A stretch of DNA of 64,000 nt from Mycolicibacterium psychrotolerans (GCF_010729305.1 NZ_AP022574.1:4588001-4652000); one strand, 5' to 3'; shown: positions 26,957 to 35,914, numbered from the stretch's first letter. Notes: generated by a model from the letters alone, not told the origin. Program-made: numbers and translations.

Positions 26957-27796
26957 ATGACTTCGGCGGCCGCGATTCCCACCGTCACGCTCAACGACGA
27001 CAACACGATGCCGGTGCTCGGCCTCGGTGTGGGCGAGTTGTCGGATTCCGAGACCGAGAGGGCCGTCCTGGCCGCGCTCGAGGCGGGCTACCGGCTGATC
27101 GACACCGCCGCCGCGTACGGCAACGAGGCGGCGGTCGGCCGGGCGATCGCCGCGTCCGGTGTGCCCCGCGAGGACGTGTTCGTCACCACGAAGCTCTCGC
27201 CCGAGGAGTTCGGCTTCCAGTCCTCGCAGGACGCCCTCAAGGCGAGCCTGCAGCGGTTGGGACTCGACTACGTCGACCTGTACCTCATCCACTGGCCGGC
27301 CGGTGAGGGCGGCAAGTACATCGACAGCTGGGGTGGTCTGATGAAGGCCAAGGAGGTCGGCGACACCCGCTCGATCGGGGTCTGCAACTTCCACGCCCAC
27401 CATCTCGACGACATCATCGGCCTGTCGTTCTTCACCCCCGCGGTGAACCAGATCGAACTGCACCCGCGGCTCAACCAGGCGGAGTTGCGCGCCGTCAACG
27501 CCGAGCACGGCATCGCCACCGAGGCCTACGGACCGCTGGGGGTGGGCAATCTGCTCGACCATCCGGCTGTGACGGCCGTCGCCGAGGCGCACGGCCGGAC
27601 CCCGGCGCAGGTGCTGGTCCGCTGGAGCCTGCAGCTGGGCAACGTGGTCATTCCGCGTTCCTCGTCGCCCGAGCGGATCGCGGCCAATATCGACGTCTTC
27701 GGTTTCGAGCTCAGCGACGACCAGATGACCTCGTTGAACGGCCTCGACGACGGCACCCGGTTCCGTCCCGATCCGGACACCTACACCGGGACGTAG
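26957..27796 (+). CDS. Aldo/keto reductase
   Basis: This is a 279-residue NADPH-dependent aldo/keto reductase. The catalytic tetrad is visible as Asp49 (YRLIDTAAAYGNE), Tyr54, Lys79 (TTKLSPEE) and His112 (YLIHWPAG). The cofactor-binding C-terminal segment VIPRSSSPERIAANIDVFGF is intact. The M. smegmatis homologue (Rv2971 type) has a solved structure, from memory. The physiological substrate is uncertain; detoxification of reactive carbonyls is the usual proposal. ATG start with AAAGAAGG upstream. Confidence 0.95.
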   Translation: MTSAAAIPTVTLNDDNTMPVLGLGVGELSDSETERAVLAALEAGYRLIDTAAAYGNEAAVGRAIAASGVPREDVFVTTKLSPEEFGFQSSQDALKASLQRLGLDYVDLYLIHWPAGEGGKYIDSWGGLMKAKEVGDTRSIGVCNFHAHHLDDIIGLSFFTPAVNQIELHPRLNQAELRAVNAEHGIATEAYGPLGVGNLLDHPAVTAVAEAHGRTPAQVLVRWSLQLGNVVIPRSSSPERIAANIDVFGFELSDDQMTSLNGLDDGTRFRPDPDTYTGT

Positions 27797-27814
27797 CCCG
27801 TTAGGGTGCGTGGC

Positions 27815-28348
27815 GTGGACACGCCGAGGACGCGCGCTCGTTCGGTGCGCGGCGCCCTGGTCGGGGTGTCGTCCGCGGCGATGACGGCCGGAGCGCACGT
27901 CGCGGCCGGCGGTGGGGTGCCCCGCGGACCGGCCCTGATCGTGGCAATCCTGATGTGCGTCACAGCCGGCGCCCTGGTCGCCCGTGTGCGGTTCGACCGT
28001 CTCGCCGGGTACGCCGCCACCGCCGCGGCGTTGGGTGGTGCGCAGCTCGCCGGACACGTGACGCTGATGGTTGCCGGCCATGAACACCACGGCGCGACCG
28101 GGCCGGCCTGGTTCATGCCCGCCGCGCACATCGGCGCCGCTGCGCTTCTCGGCGCGGCGATCATGTCGGTCGAATATCTCTACGCCGTCTGCGTGTCCGT
28201 GCTGTGCTGGCTGCGGCTGTTCACGCTGCGCGCGCCTCGGGCGTCGTCCCCGGTCGTGCGGTCCCGCTCGGACGTGGCGGTGCGCCGACCGGTTCTGAGC
28301 TTCGGTCTGGGTATGCGCGCGCCACCCGCGGTGGCCGCGGCCGCATAA
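27815..28348 (+). CDS. Four-helix membrane protein with histidine-rich loop (unknown function)
   Basis: I do not recognise the family. The roughly 177-residue product has four predicted transmembrane segments. Between the third and fourth is the loop VAGHEHHGATG, and further histidines lie inside helices (AGAHVAAGG, QLAGHVTLM, PAAHIGAA), a pattern seen in metal- or heme-binding membrane proteins. The C-terminal 40 residues are basic and cytoplasmic. TAGGGT at 27802-27807 is a possible -10 placing transcription start near GTG 27815 (leaderless); GTG 27806 is an alternative start. The PepSY gene follows in the same direction after a strong hairpin. Confidence 0.7.
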   Translation: MDTPRTRARSVRGALVGVSSAAMTAGAHVAAGGGVPRGPALIVAILMCVTAGALVARVRFDRLAGYAATAAALGGAQLAGHVTLMVAGHEHHGATGPAWFMPAAHIGAAALLGAAIMSVEYLYAVCVSVLCWLRLFTLRAPRASSPVVRSRSDVAVRRPVLSFGLGMRAPPAVAAAA

Positions 28349-28407
28349 GCGGCCCTTCCCCGTCTTCTCTGATCGACCCGCGGCCCGCGCGCTGCGGTCG
28401 TCGTGTG

Positions 28408-28436
28408 CCGCTGCGCGCACTTCGTGCGCGCAGCGG
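28408..28436. terminator. Perfect 13-bp stem hairpin between two cassette genes
   Basis: CCGCTGCGCGCAC and its exact complement are separated by TTC. No T-tract follows on either strand. It lies 60 bases after the membrane-protein stop and 36 bases before the PepSY gene. It could stop or attenuate transcription, protect the upstream mRNA end, or bind a regulator. Confidence 0.5.
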
Positions 28437-28471
28437 CGAATCCACTCTCTCAGCCGACATGAAGGCCTTCC

Positions 28472-29890
28472 ATGACCCTGTCCGACGACACCGTCGAACC
28501 CCTGTCCACCACCCCACCCACACTGTCGGTGCGCCGACGGTGGCGTCCGTTCGCGGTCCGTCTGCACTTCTACGCAGGCGTGCTCGTGGCGCCGTTCCTG
28601 CTCGTCGCCGCCGTCACCGGCGGCCTCTACGCGCTGGCGCCGAGCCTGGAGCGCGTCGTCTACCGCGACATCCTGTCCGTCGAGGCGCAGGGACCTGCGC
28701 TGCCGTTGGGCGAACAGGTCGAGCGTGCCCGTGCCGTGCACCCGGACCTGGCGGTGACGACCGTGCGGCCCGCCGCCGCGCCGGACGACACCACCCGCGT
28801 CTCGTTTCACGACCCGACCCTCGAGGAGGACAGATCCCGCACGGTGTTCGTGGACCCCGGCACCGGCCGGATCGTCGGGGAGCAGGTGACCTGGCTGGGC
28901 TACCTCCCGCTGAGCACCTGGCTCGACGGGCTGCACCGGCACCTCAATCTCGGTGAGCCGGGCCGTGTCTACAGCGAGATCGCCGCGTCCTGGCTGTGGG
29001 TGGTCGCCCTCGGCGGCGTGTGTCTGTGGGTGGGTAAGGCGGCCGCTGACCGGCGCCGCGGCCGCAACGGCCGGGTCTTCAGCGTGGACAGGAGCGGGTC
29101 GGGACGCTCGCGCACGATGAATTGGCATGGGGCCACCGGTATCTGGTTGTTGGCCGGGTTGTTGTTCCTCTCGGCGACGGGCATCACGTGGTCGGCGTAC
29201 GCGGGCGCACACGTCACCGAGATCCGGTCGGCCATGAATTGGCAACGGCCCCAACTGGTCACAGTGTCGGAACAGACTCACGCCGGACATCACGGAGCCG
29301 AAGGCGCGGTGACCGACCCGGCAGCTTTCGACTACCCCGGTGTGCTGGACGCCGCGGCGCGCCACGGCGTCCGGATGCCCGTCGAGATCACCGCACCCGC
29401 CGAACCCGGTGAGGCGGTGAGCGTCACCGAGATCGACAGGGCATTCCGGTGGACCTCGAACGCCGCCGCGGTGAACCCGACCGATCTGTCGGTGACGAGC
29501 AGCGTCGACTACTGGCGCGACTACTCGGTGATCGCGAAGCTGGCCGACTGGGGCATCCGCGCTCACATGGGTTCTCTGTTCGGTCTGCTCAACCAGCTAG
29601 CGCTGCTCGCGGTCGCGGTCGGACTGGTGACCGTCATCGTCCGCGGATACCGGATGTGGTGGCAGCGCAGGCCAACCCGGGGATCGAACCGGGCGGTCGG
29701 CCGGCCACCGGTGCGGGGCGGCATACGGCAGTTGCCTCCGGTGGCGGTCGTCGCCGTCGGCGTCACCGCGGTGGCCCTGGGCTGGTTCCTGCCGCTCCTC
29801 GGCTGGACGCTGGCGGGCTTCGTCGTCATCGACGTCATCATGGGCCGGGTGAAGGGCCGCGCAGTCCCAGAGAAGGGCGAAAGCCTCTAG
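28472..29890 (+). CDS. PepSY-TM family membrane protein
   Basis: This is a 472-residue PepSY-associated transmembrane protein. The N-terminal helix LHFYAGVLVAPFLLVAAVTG, a large external PepSY-like region (about 65-165), helices around IAASWLWVVALGGVCLW and NWHGATGIWLLAGLLFLSATG, a second external domain and C-terminal helices fit the family. Histidines in LHFYAG, GLHRHLNLG, NWHGATG and HAGHHGAEG are candidates for heme or metal ligands. Related proteins (PiuB, FsrB-like) are associated with iron or copper reduction and siderophore use. The neighbouring histidine-rich membrane protein and small secreted protein suggest a shared role. ATG start with AAGG upstream. Confidence 0.82.
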   Translation: MTLSDDTVEPLSTTPPTLSVRRRWRPFAVRLHFYAGVLVAPFLLVAAVTGGLYALAPSLERVVYRDILSVEAQGPALPLGEQVERARAVHPDLAVTTVRPAAAPDDTTRVSFHDPTLEEDRSRTVFVDPGTGRIVGEQVTWLGYLPLSTWLDGLHRHLNLGEPGRVYSEIAASWLWVVALGGVCLWVGKAAADRRRGRNGRVFSVDRSGSGRSRTMNWHGATGIWLLAGLLFLSATGITWSAYAGAHVTEIRSAMNWQRPQLVTVSEQTHAGHHGAEGAVTDPAAFDYPGVLDAAARHGVRMPVEITAPAEPGEAVSVTEIDRAFRWTSNAAAVNPTDLSVTSSVDYWRDYSVIAKLADWGIRAHMGSLFGLLNQLALLAVAVGLVTVIVRGYRMWWQRRPTRGSNRAVGRPPVRGGIRQLPPVAVVAVGVTAVALGWFLPLLGWTLAGFVVIDVIMGRVKGRAVPEKGESL

Positions 29891-29949
29891 CGTGTGCCGC
29901 GCCGACGCGGTGCAATGGGTGCACGCTGTCTCGGCGAAAGGTGTCGACC

Positions 29950-30222
29950 ATGAACAGGCGTGTACTCATCACCGCGTTGGCGGTCGCGGCGACGGCGGTC
30001 GGCACAGCGATGCTTCCCGTCTCGGTTCCGGAGACCGTCACCGCACACCAACCGTGGGACCCGGGCTGCTGGGGGCCGTTCTCCTGGAATTCGGGCGAGT
30101 GCGACTGGTCGCCGGGCATGGGCGGCTCGAGCACCAACGGCCCGTGGGATCCATCGGTTACCGGCCCCGGTCAGTTCAACCGCGGCGGAATGGGACCCGG
30201 GATGATGGGGCCCGCGTCGTAG
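29950..30222 (+). CDS. Small secreted Gly/Met/Trp-rich protein (unknown function)
   Basis: This is a 90-residue protein with an N-terminal signal peptide (hydrophobic core VLITALAVAATAVGTAML). A signal peptidase I site after VTA is plausible and would leave a mature protein beginning His-Gln-Pro. The mature part has one cysteine pair (DPGCWGPFSWNSGECDW) and ends GGMGPGMMGPAS, methionine- and glycine-rich. GAAAGG lies eight bases before the ATG. It follows the PepSY gene by 59 bases on the same strand. No family is recognised. The methionines, the Cys pair and a possible N-terminal His hint at metal binding, but that is inference. Confidence 0.65.
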   Translation: MNRRVLITALAVAATAVGTAMLPVSVPETVTAHQPWDPGCWGPFSWNSGECDWSPGMGGSSTNGPWDPSVTGPGQFNRGGMGPGMMGPAS

Positions 30223-30224
30223 CG

Positions 30225-30932
30225 TCAGCCCCGCGGACAGGTATCGGTGGCTGCGCGCAGCACCGGCACTGACGGCGCGTCGACCGGCAGGCCGTAGCCC
30301 CGCAGCACGGCGATGTACTGCATCGCGTACTGGCAGTGGAACGCCGCGTTGGGCGGCATCCACAGCGCCGGCTCCTTGTCGCCCTTGTCCTGGTTGGCCT
30401 GCCCGTCGACGGCGAGCAGGTTGGCCGGATCGTTGGCGAAGCGGGTGCGCATCTCGTCGCTCCAGGTGCGCGCGCCCAGATCCCACGCCAGCGCCAGCGG
30501 CACGAGGTGGTCGATCTGCACCGCCGCGCCGATCTGGTTGCCGCGGGTGAACGGCACCACCTCACTGGTGTACGGATCGAGCAGCGTGCCGGTGGCCACG
30601 GCGATCGGGCACCGCTTGATCGACACGTAGGTCTTGTCGGCGAGGTCCCGGTTGAGGATGTCGTTGCGGGTGTCGCAGCCGTTGTGACCCCCGGGCGCGG
30701 TGGTGTCGTCGGTCCACGATTCGCCGAACGCGTCGCGACGGTAGTCGTGGCTGCGGACGCGCGCCGGGATCTCACCGACACCGGCGAGTACGTCCACGCC
30801 CGGTGCGACCGTGGGGATGTCGGCCTGGGCGATGAAGCGCGACGGGCCCTGCGTCGACGAGGTCACCTGGACGGCGACGACGATCGCCAGGATCGCGGCG
30901 ATCGCCAGCCACAACTGTTGCCTGCGGGTCAC
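30225..30932 (-). CDS. Exported HNH-like (DUF1524/GmrSD-C type) protein
   Basis: This is a 235-residue protein with an N-terminal membrane anchor (LWLAIAAILAIVVAVQV). Its extracytoplasmic domain has the DUF1524-type segments QIDHLVPLALAWDLGA and FANDPANLLAVDGQANQDKG, then KEPALWMPP, which form an HNH/His-Me-finger-like fold. Cysteines at NGCDTRNDIL, IKRCPIAV, FHCQYA and TDTCPRG may form disulfides. It could be a secreted nuclease, but activity is unproven. It overlaps recG (start inside the recG stop) and ends 2 bases from the convergent small secreted protein gene. Positional orthologue of Rv2972c. Confidence 0.82.
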   Translation of the reverse strand: MTRRQQLWLAIAAILAIVVAVQVTSSTQGPSRFIAQADIPTVAPGVDVLAGVGEIPARVRSHDYRRDAFGESWTDDTTAPGGHNGCDTRNDILNRDLADKTYVSIKRCPIAVATGTLLDPYTSEVVPFTRGNQIGAAVQIDHLVPLALAWDLGARTWSDEMRTRFANDPANLLAVDGQANQDKGDKEPALWMPPNAAFHCQYAMQYIAVLRGYGLPVDAPSVPVLRAATDTCPRG

Positions 30933-33157
30933 GACTTGTCCAGATACTGCACGCGGTCCTCAGCGGTGAACGGCGCCGACAGCGCCACCATGCCCCGGTG
31001 CGAGGGGTCCGACGCGTAGACCGCTTCGCAGAGCTCCCTGGCCGCGTAGATGATGTCGGCGTGCTCGGCCAACGACAGGAACCGCAGCGTGATGGGGCGG
31101 CCGGATTGGTTCTGCCCCAACACATCTCCCTCGCTGCGTTCGCGAAGGTCGAGGTCGGCGAGCGCGAAGCCGTCCAGGGTCCCCGCCACCGCATTGAGTC
31201 GTTGTCCGGCCTTCGAGCTCTCGGGCAGTCGGGTCGCCAGCAGACATAGGCTCGGGTGCTGCCCGCGGCCGATCCGGCCCCGCAGCTGATGGAGCTGGCT
31301 GATCCCGAAGCGGTCGGCGTCCATCACCACCATGACGGTGGCATTAGGCACGTCGACGCCGACCTCGATCACCGTCGTGCACACCAGCACGTCGATCTCC
31401 CCGGCCCGGAACGCCGCCATCACGGCGTCCTTCTCGTCGCCCGAGAGCCGGCCGTGCATGAGACCCAGCCGCAGCCCCGCCAGCGGACCGTGCTGCAACC
31501 GCTGGTACATCTCGACGACGGTGACCGGCGGCGGCCCGGCCTGCTGCTTGTCCTTCTTCCCCTTCGCGGGCTTGTCGTCTTCGTCGATGCGGGACGCGAC
31601 GACGTAGGCCTGCCGCCCGGCCCGCACCTCCTCGGCGATCCGGGCCCATGCCCGATCGAGCCAGGCCGGCTTGTCGGTGACGAAGATCGTGTTCGTGGTG
31701 ATGGGCTGGCGGCCACGGGGCAGTTCCCGCAGGGTGGAGATCTCGAGGTCGCCGTAGACGGCGAGGGCCACCGTCCGGGGAATCGGCGTGGCGGTCATCA
31801 CCAGCAGGTGGGGCGTGATGCCCTCAGGGGCCTTGCCACGCAGGCGATCCCGTTGCTCCACGCCGAACCGGTGCTGCTCGTCGACGACGACCATGCCCAG
31901 CCGGTCGAACTCCACGGCGTCCTGCAGTAGCGCGTGCGTGCCGATCACGATGCCTGCCTCCCCGGACGCCACTTCACGGCGCACGTCGCGCTTCTGCTGC
32001 GCCGACATGGATCCGGTCAACAGCGCCACCCTGGTGGCGTGCTCTTCGCCGCCGAGCTGACCCGCCATCGCCAACGGACCCATCATCGCGCGGATCGACT
32101 GGGCATGTTGGGCGGCAAGGACTTCGGTCGGCGCGAGCAACGCGCACTGATAGCCGGCGTCGATCATCTGCAGCATCGCCAGCAGTGACACCACGGTCTT
32201 TCCCGACCCCACCTCGCCCTGCAGCATGCGGTTCATCGGGCTGGTGGCGGCGATCTCGCCCGAGATCACCTCCAGCACCTCGTGTTGCCCGTGCGTCAGC
32301 GCGAAGGGCAGCTGGGCCGTCATCGCGGCCCTCAGGCCGTCATCGCGCCGCTCGGCGACCGGACCCGTACCGCTGAGCTGGGTGTGCCTGCGGACCACCA
32401 GCCCCCACTGCAGGCCGATCGCCTCGTCATAGGTGAGCCGCTCGATCGCCCTGGCCCGGTCGCGCTCGTGTTCGGACACGTGGACCGAGCGCAGCGCCGC
32501 GTCCTCGGACAGCAGATCCTGTTCGCGCACAAACCAATTCGGCAACGGCTCGGCGACGGGGTCGAGCACCGCCAGCATCTGCCGGACGCACGCGTAGATC
32601 TCCCAGGTCTGCACCTTCGAGGTGGCGGGATAGATCGGGAAGTAGTCCTTCTCGAACTCGGCGAGCAGGTCGTCACCGGTGGCGCCGGTGGAATCGGCGA
32701 TCGCCGTCAGCGATTTCGTTCCGACGCCCTTGCCGTCGGAGGTGAGCACCATGAACGCCGGGTGGGTGAGCTGCATGACGTCCCGGAAGTAGCCGACCTC
32801 CCCGGACAGCATCACCTTCGTGCCTTCGACCAGCGTCTTCTTCAGGTACTTGGCGTTGAAGAACGTGGCGGTCACCTTGGGCCGCCGGTGCCCGAGGGTG
32901 ACGACCAGGTACTCCCGCTTGGGTTGACGGTTGGTCCACCTGATCTCAGCCTTGGTGATGACGTCAACGAACGTGACGTGTTCACCTTCCTCGAGGTCGA
33001 GGTCCTCCCCCTCCCCCCGCACGCTCATCGAATCGCTGTACTTGCGGGGGTAGTACCGCAGCAGCTCCCCCACCGTGGTGATGCCGAAGTTCTCCTCCAG
33101 CTTGACGGCGGACTTGCTGCCGATCACGAAATCCAGGCGGTCGTTCAGCGTCGCCAC
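30929..33157 (-). CDS. recG: ATP-dependent DNA helicase RecG
   Basis: RecG remodels stalled replication forks and Holliday junctions. The 742-residue chain has the N-terminal wedge/OB domain (about 1-200), helicase motif I GEVGSGKTV, the DEQH-type motif VVDEQHRFGVEQR, TATPIPRT and motif VI QLRGRIGRGQH. Length is typical of the family. The start is GTG, one base after the stop of the DAK2 gene, and its stop overlaps the HNH-like gene, so the three are probably one unit. Confidence 0.97.
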   Translation of the reverse strand: MATLNDRLDFVIGSKSAVKLEENFGITTVGELLRYYPRKYSDSMSVRGEGEDLDLEEGEHVTFVDVITKAEIRWTNRQPKREYLVVTLGHRRPKVTATFFNAKYLKKTLVEGTKVMLSGEVGYFRDVMQLTHPAFMVLTSDGKGVGTKSLTAIADSTGATGDDLLAEFEKDYFPIYPATSKVQTWEIYACVRQMLAVLDPVAEPLPNWFVREQDLLSEDAALRSVHVSEHERDRARAIERLTYDEAIGLQWGLVVRRHTQLSGTGPVAERRDDGLRAAMTAQLPFALTHGQHEVLEVISGEIAATSPMNRMLQGEVGSGKTVVSLLAMLQMIDAGYQCALLAPTEVLAAQHAQSIRAMMGPLAMAGQLGGEEHATRVALLTGSMSAQQKRDVRREVASGEAGIVIGTHALLQDAVEFDRLGMVVVDEQHRFGVEQRDRLRGKAPEGITPHLLVMTATPIPRTVALAVYGDLEISTLRELPRGRQPITTNTIFVTDKPAWLDRAWARIAEEVRAGRQAYVVASRIDEDDKPAKGKKDKQQAGPPPVTVVEMYQRLQHGPLAGLRLGLMHGRLSGDEKDAVMAAFRAGEIDVLVCTTVIEVGVDVPNATVMVVMDADRFGISQLHQLRGRIGRGQHPSLCLLATRLPESSKAGQRLNAVAGTLDGFALADLDLRERSEGDVLGQNQSGRPITLRFLSLAEHADIIYAARELCEAVYASDPSHRGMVALSAPFTAEDRVQYLDKS

Positions 33158-33158
33158 G

Positions 33159-34793
33159 TCACTCCACCCCGATCAGCAGCGCGTCGCCGTGGTGGCCGGT
33201 GTCGAACGTCACCATCTCGGTGCCCGGATGTGTCCGTCGCACATGGTCGAGAAGGGCGTCGGCGACGGCCGAATCGACTCCGCGTCCGGTCAGCACCGTC
33301 ACCAGTTCGCCGCCGGCCGCCAGGAGCAGGTCGATCAACCCGGCACCCGCGCCGACGATGCCGTCGCTGACGATGACGACCTCGTCACCGGCGATGCCCA
33401 GGCCGTCGCCGGGCTTGCAGGTGCCCGCCCATGTCAGCGCTTCCTCGGCAGCCACCCGCACCGACCCGTACCGCGCGCCCGCGACGGCCCGGACCATCGT
33501 GTAGCCGTCGTCCACCAGTCGGTGCGCGGCATCGTGCACCGCGAGCGCCGCGAGCCCCTGCACCATCGACCCGGTCGGCACCGGCACCATCACGATGCCC
33601 CAGTCGGAGGCCACCGCCCAGCCGGCGAGCAGTTCCTCGGCGGCGACGTAGCCGTTGGGCAGCACCATCACCTGCTCGGCGCCGGTGTTGACCAAGGCGT
33701 GCAGCAGCTGATGCGCACCGACCGGCAGCCCGGGCTCGATGCGCAGCACCTGCGCTCCCTCCCCGGTGAACAGGTTCTCGGCGCCGTCTCCGTCCACGAC
33801 GGCCAGCACCGCGCGCTCGCGGACCCAGCCGCCGGCGGGATGCCGGTCGGCGCCGCTGCCCAACGACGTGATCTGGATGCGGCTGGGCGTGCCGACCTCC
33901 AGCGCGGCCTCGACCGCGGCGCCCGCATCGTCGACGTGGACGTGCACCGAATACCGGTCCGACTGCCCCGCGCCGGACGCCGCGATGGCGACGGACTCGC
34001 CGAGCTCGTCGAGACGCGCCCGCAACCGGTCGACGCCGGCACCGTCACACCCGCTGAGCAGGTACATCACCTCGAACTGCGGGGCCGCCGCGATGGGCGT
34101 GACGGGAGTCGCGGTGTCGGCGGGTTCGGGGCGGTAGCGCGGCCTGGCCGGGGCGTGCCCGGCCAGCGTCGCGGTCAGCGCGTCGAGCAGGACCAGCAGG
34201 CCACGGCCACCGGCGTCGACCACGCCGGCGTCGGCGAGCACCTCGAGTTGGCTGGGGGTGCGGTCCAGCGCCGCCAGGGCGCCCTGCGCGCTGAGCGTGA
34301 CCACCTCGGTGAGGTCGGCCTGCTCGGCCACCGCGTCCTCAGCCGCTGCGGCGGCGGCCTGCAGGACCGAGGTGATGGTCCCGGGCACGGCCTCACCCAT
34401 CGACGTGACCACCAGCGTGACGGCGTGGCGCAGCGCCGCGGCCAGCAGCGCGCCGTCGATGTCGGCGATCACGCGGTCCTCGGCGGCTGCCGCCGTCACA
34501 TCGGCCAGCGCACGCAGGATCTGCGACAGGATCACCCCGGAGTTGCCGCGCGCTCCCCGCAGTGCGCCGTCGGCGAGCGCGGCAGCCACCGCGGTGACGT
34601 CATCGACGTCGGCGCGCGAATCCGCCTGCGCCCAGGCCGCCCGCATCGTGAACAGCATGTTCGTACCGGTGTCGGCGTCGGCGACGGGGAAGACGTTCAG
34701 CGCATTGATCTCGTCGGTGTGCCTGATCAGCTCCGATACGGCCGCGTGGGCCCAGCGCCGCAGCGCCGACGCATCGAGCCGCCGAGCCGACAT
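33159..34793 (-). CDS. DAK2-domain kinase (FakA/DhaL-like)
   Basis: This is a 544-residue protein with an N-terminal DhaL/DAK2 kinase domain (1-200). It contains NALNVFPVADADTGTNM (Mg-nucleotide loop with conserved aspartates) and ARGNSGVILSQILRAL. The middle and C-terminal parts resemble FakA, the fatty-acid kinase that phosphorylates FakB-bound fatty acids, but no FakB gene is nearby. The ATG at 34793 has GGAGG at a good distance; the GTG at 34799 is too close to it. From memory, M. tuberculosis annotation splits this into Rv2974c and Rv2975c; here it is one intact frame. Confidence 0.88.
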   Translation of the reverse strand: MSARRLDASALRRWAHAAVSELIRHTDEINALNVFPVADADTGTNMLFTMRAAWAQADSRADVDDVTAVAAALADGALRGARGNSGVILSQILRALADVTAAAAEDRVIADIDGALLAAALRHAVTLVVTSMGEAVPGTITSVLQAAAAAAEDAVAEQADLTEVVTLSAQGALAALDRTPSQLEVLADAGVVDAGGRGLLVLLDALTATLAGHAPARPRYRPEPADTATPVTPIAAAPQFEVMYLLSGCDGAGVDRLRARLDELGESVAIAASGAGQSDRYSVHVHVDDAGAAVEAALEVGTPSRIQITSLGSGADRHPAGGWVRERAVLAVVDGDGAENLFTGEGAQVLRIEPGLPVGAHQLLHALVNTGAEQVMVLPNGYVAAEELLAGWAVASDWGIVMVPVPTGSMVQGLAALAVHDAAHRLVDDGYTMVRAVAGARYGSVRVAAEEALTWAGTCKPGDGLGIAGDEVVIVSDGIVGAGAGLIDLLLAAGGELVTVLTGRGVDSAVADALLDHVRRTHPGTEMVTFDTGHHGDALLIGVE

Positions 34794-34999
34794 CGTCACC
34801 TCCGCATGCCCTCGCCGCGCCGCTTCGCCGTCAGCCTAGCCACTGGGCCGGACACCACCCGAGACAGCGTCGTCAGCCCTGTTGATAACCTGACGGCACC
34901 GTTTTGGCGTTCCCGGGGCCGCCCGGTATTCTGGTCGGGTTGTCGGGTCACCCGTCCGGTCGTTGGCCCCCAAGCACTGACTTACGAGGAGTTCTCACT

Positions 35000-35194
35000 A
35001 TGGCTGCCGTGTGCGATATCTGCGGGAAGGGCCCCGGCTTCGGCAAGTCGGTGTCGCACTCCCATCGCCGGACCAGCCGCCGGTGGAACCCGAACATCCA
35101 GTCCGTGCGTGCGGTCGCCCGTCCGGGCGGCAACAAGCAGCGCGTGAACGTGTGCACCTCCTGCCTGAAGGCCGGCAAGGTCTCCCGCGGCTGA
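35000..35194 (+). CDS. rpmB: 50S ribosomal protein L28
   Basis: This 64-residue ribosomal protein starts MAAVCDICGKGPGFG and carries two CxxC pairs (CDIC near the start, CTSC near the end), so it is the zinc-binding (C+) form. In zinc-limited mycobacteria it is replaced by a C- paralogue. The ATG at 35000 has ACGAGGAG upstream. It is divergent from the DAK2 gene and convergent with ung. Confidence 0.96.
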   Translation: MAAVCDICGKGPGFGKSVSHSHRRTSRRWNPNIQSVRAVARPGGNKQRVNVCTSCLKAGKVSRG

Positions 35195-35209
35195 TCCGCC
35201 AAAACCACG

Positions 35210-35887
35210 CTAGGGCAGCTGCCAGTTCACCGGCTCTGCCCCCATCTGCTGCAGCAGGTCGTTGGCGCGGCTGAACGGCCGTGATCCGAAGAACCCCCGC
35301 GAGGCGGACAGCGGCGAAGGGTGCGCCGATTCGATGGTCGCGGTGTCGCCGAGCATCGGCTTGAGCGTTGCGGCGTCGCGTCCCCACAGCACCGCCACCA
35401 GCGGTTGACGCCGTGCCACCAGAGCCCGGATGGCGCACTCGGTGACCGCCTCCCAGCCCTTCCCCCGATGCGAGGCAGGCGTACCCGGGCGCACGGTCAG
35501 CACCCTGTTCAACAGCATCACGCCCTGTTCCGACCACGGGGTCAGGTCGCCACTGGCGGGTGCCGGATGGCCGAGGTCCTGCTGGTATTCGGTGTAGATG
35601 TTGGCCAGGCTGCGCGGCAGCGGGCGGACGTCGGCGCCCACCGAGAAGCTCAAGCCCACCGCATGCCCGGGCGTCGGGTAGGGGTCCTGGCCGACGATCA
35701 GCACGCGCACCGCGTCGAAGGGAAACGTGAACGCGCGCAACACGCGGGCGCCCGTCGGCAGGTAGCGGTGTCCGGCGGCCAGCTCGGCGCGCAGGAACTC
35801 CCCCATCTTCGCGACCTGGTCCTCCACCGGGGCGAGCGCGGGCGCCCATGACTCGTCGACCAACTCCTTGAGAGCGCGTGCTGTCAC
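35210..35887 (-). CDS. ung: Uracil-DNA glycosylase
   Basis: Family 1 UDG removes uracil from DNA. The 225-residue protein has the water-activating motif GQDPYPTPGHAVG (Asp68), the FTFPF region, LLNRVLTVR and the minor-groove loop HPSPLSASRGF. All catalytic residues are present. Start is GTG at 35887. It lies 27 bases downstream of thiL on the same strand. Confidence 0.97.
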   Translation of the reverse strand: MTARALKELVDESWAPALAPVEDQVAKMGEFLRAELAAGHRYLPTGARVLRAFTFPFDAVRVLIVGQDPYPTPGHAVGLSFSVGADVRPLPRSLANIYTEYQQDLGHPAPASGDLTPWSEQGVMLLNRVLTVRPGTPASHRGKGWEAVTECAIRALVARRQPLVAVLWGRDAATLKPMLGDTATIESAHPSPLSASRGFFGSRPFSRANDLLQQMGAEPVNWQLP

Positions 35888-35914
35888 GACAGGCCAACTT
35901 AGCGGCCCGGCGGC

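Noticed and set aside
26882..29566. Minus-strand frame of 894 codons across the cassette
   Set aside because: Low-complexity composition, no domain, and it covers plus-strand genes with clear signals.
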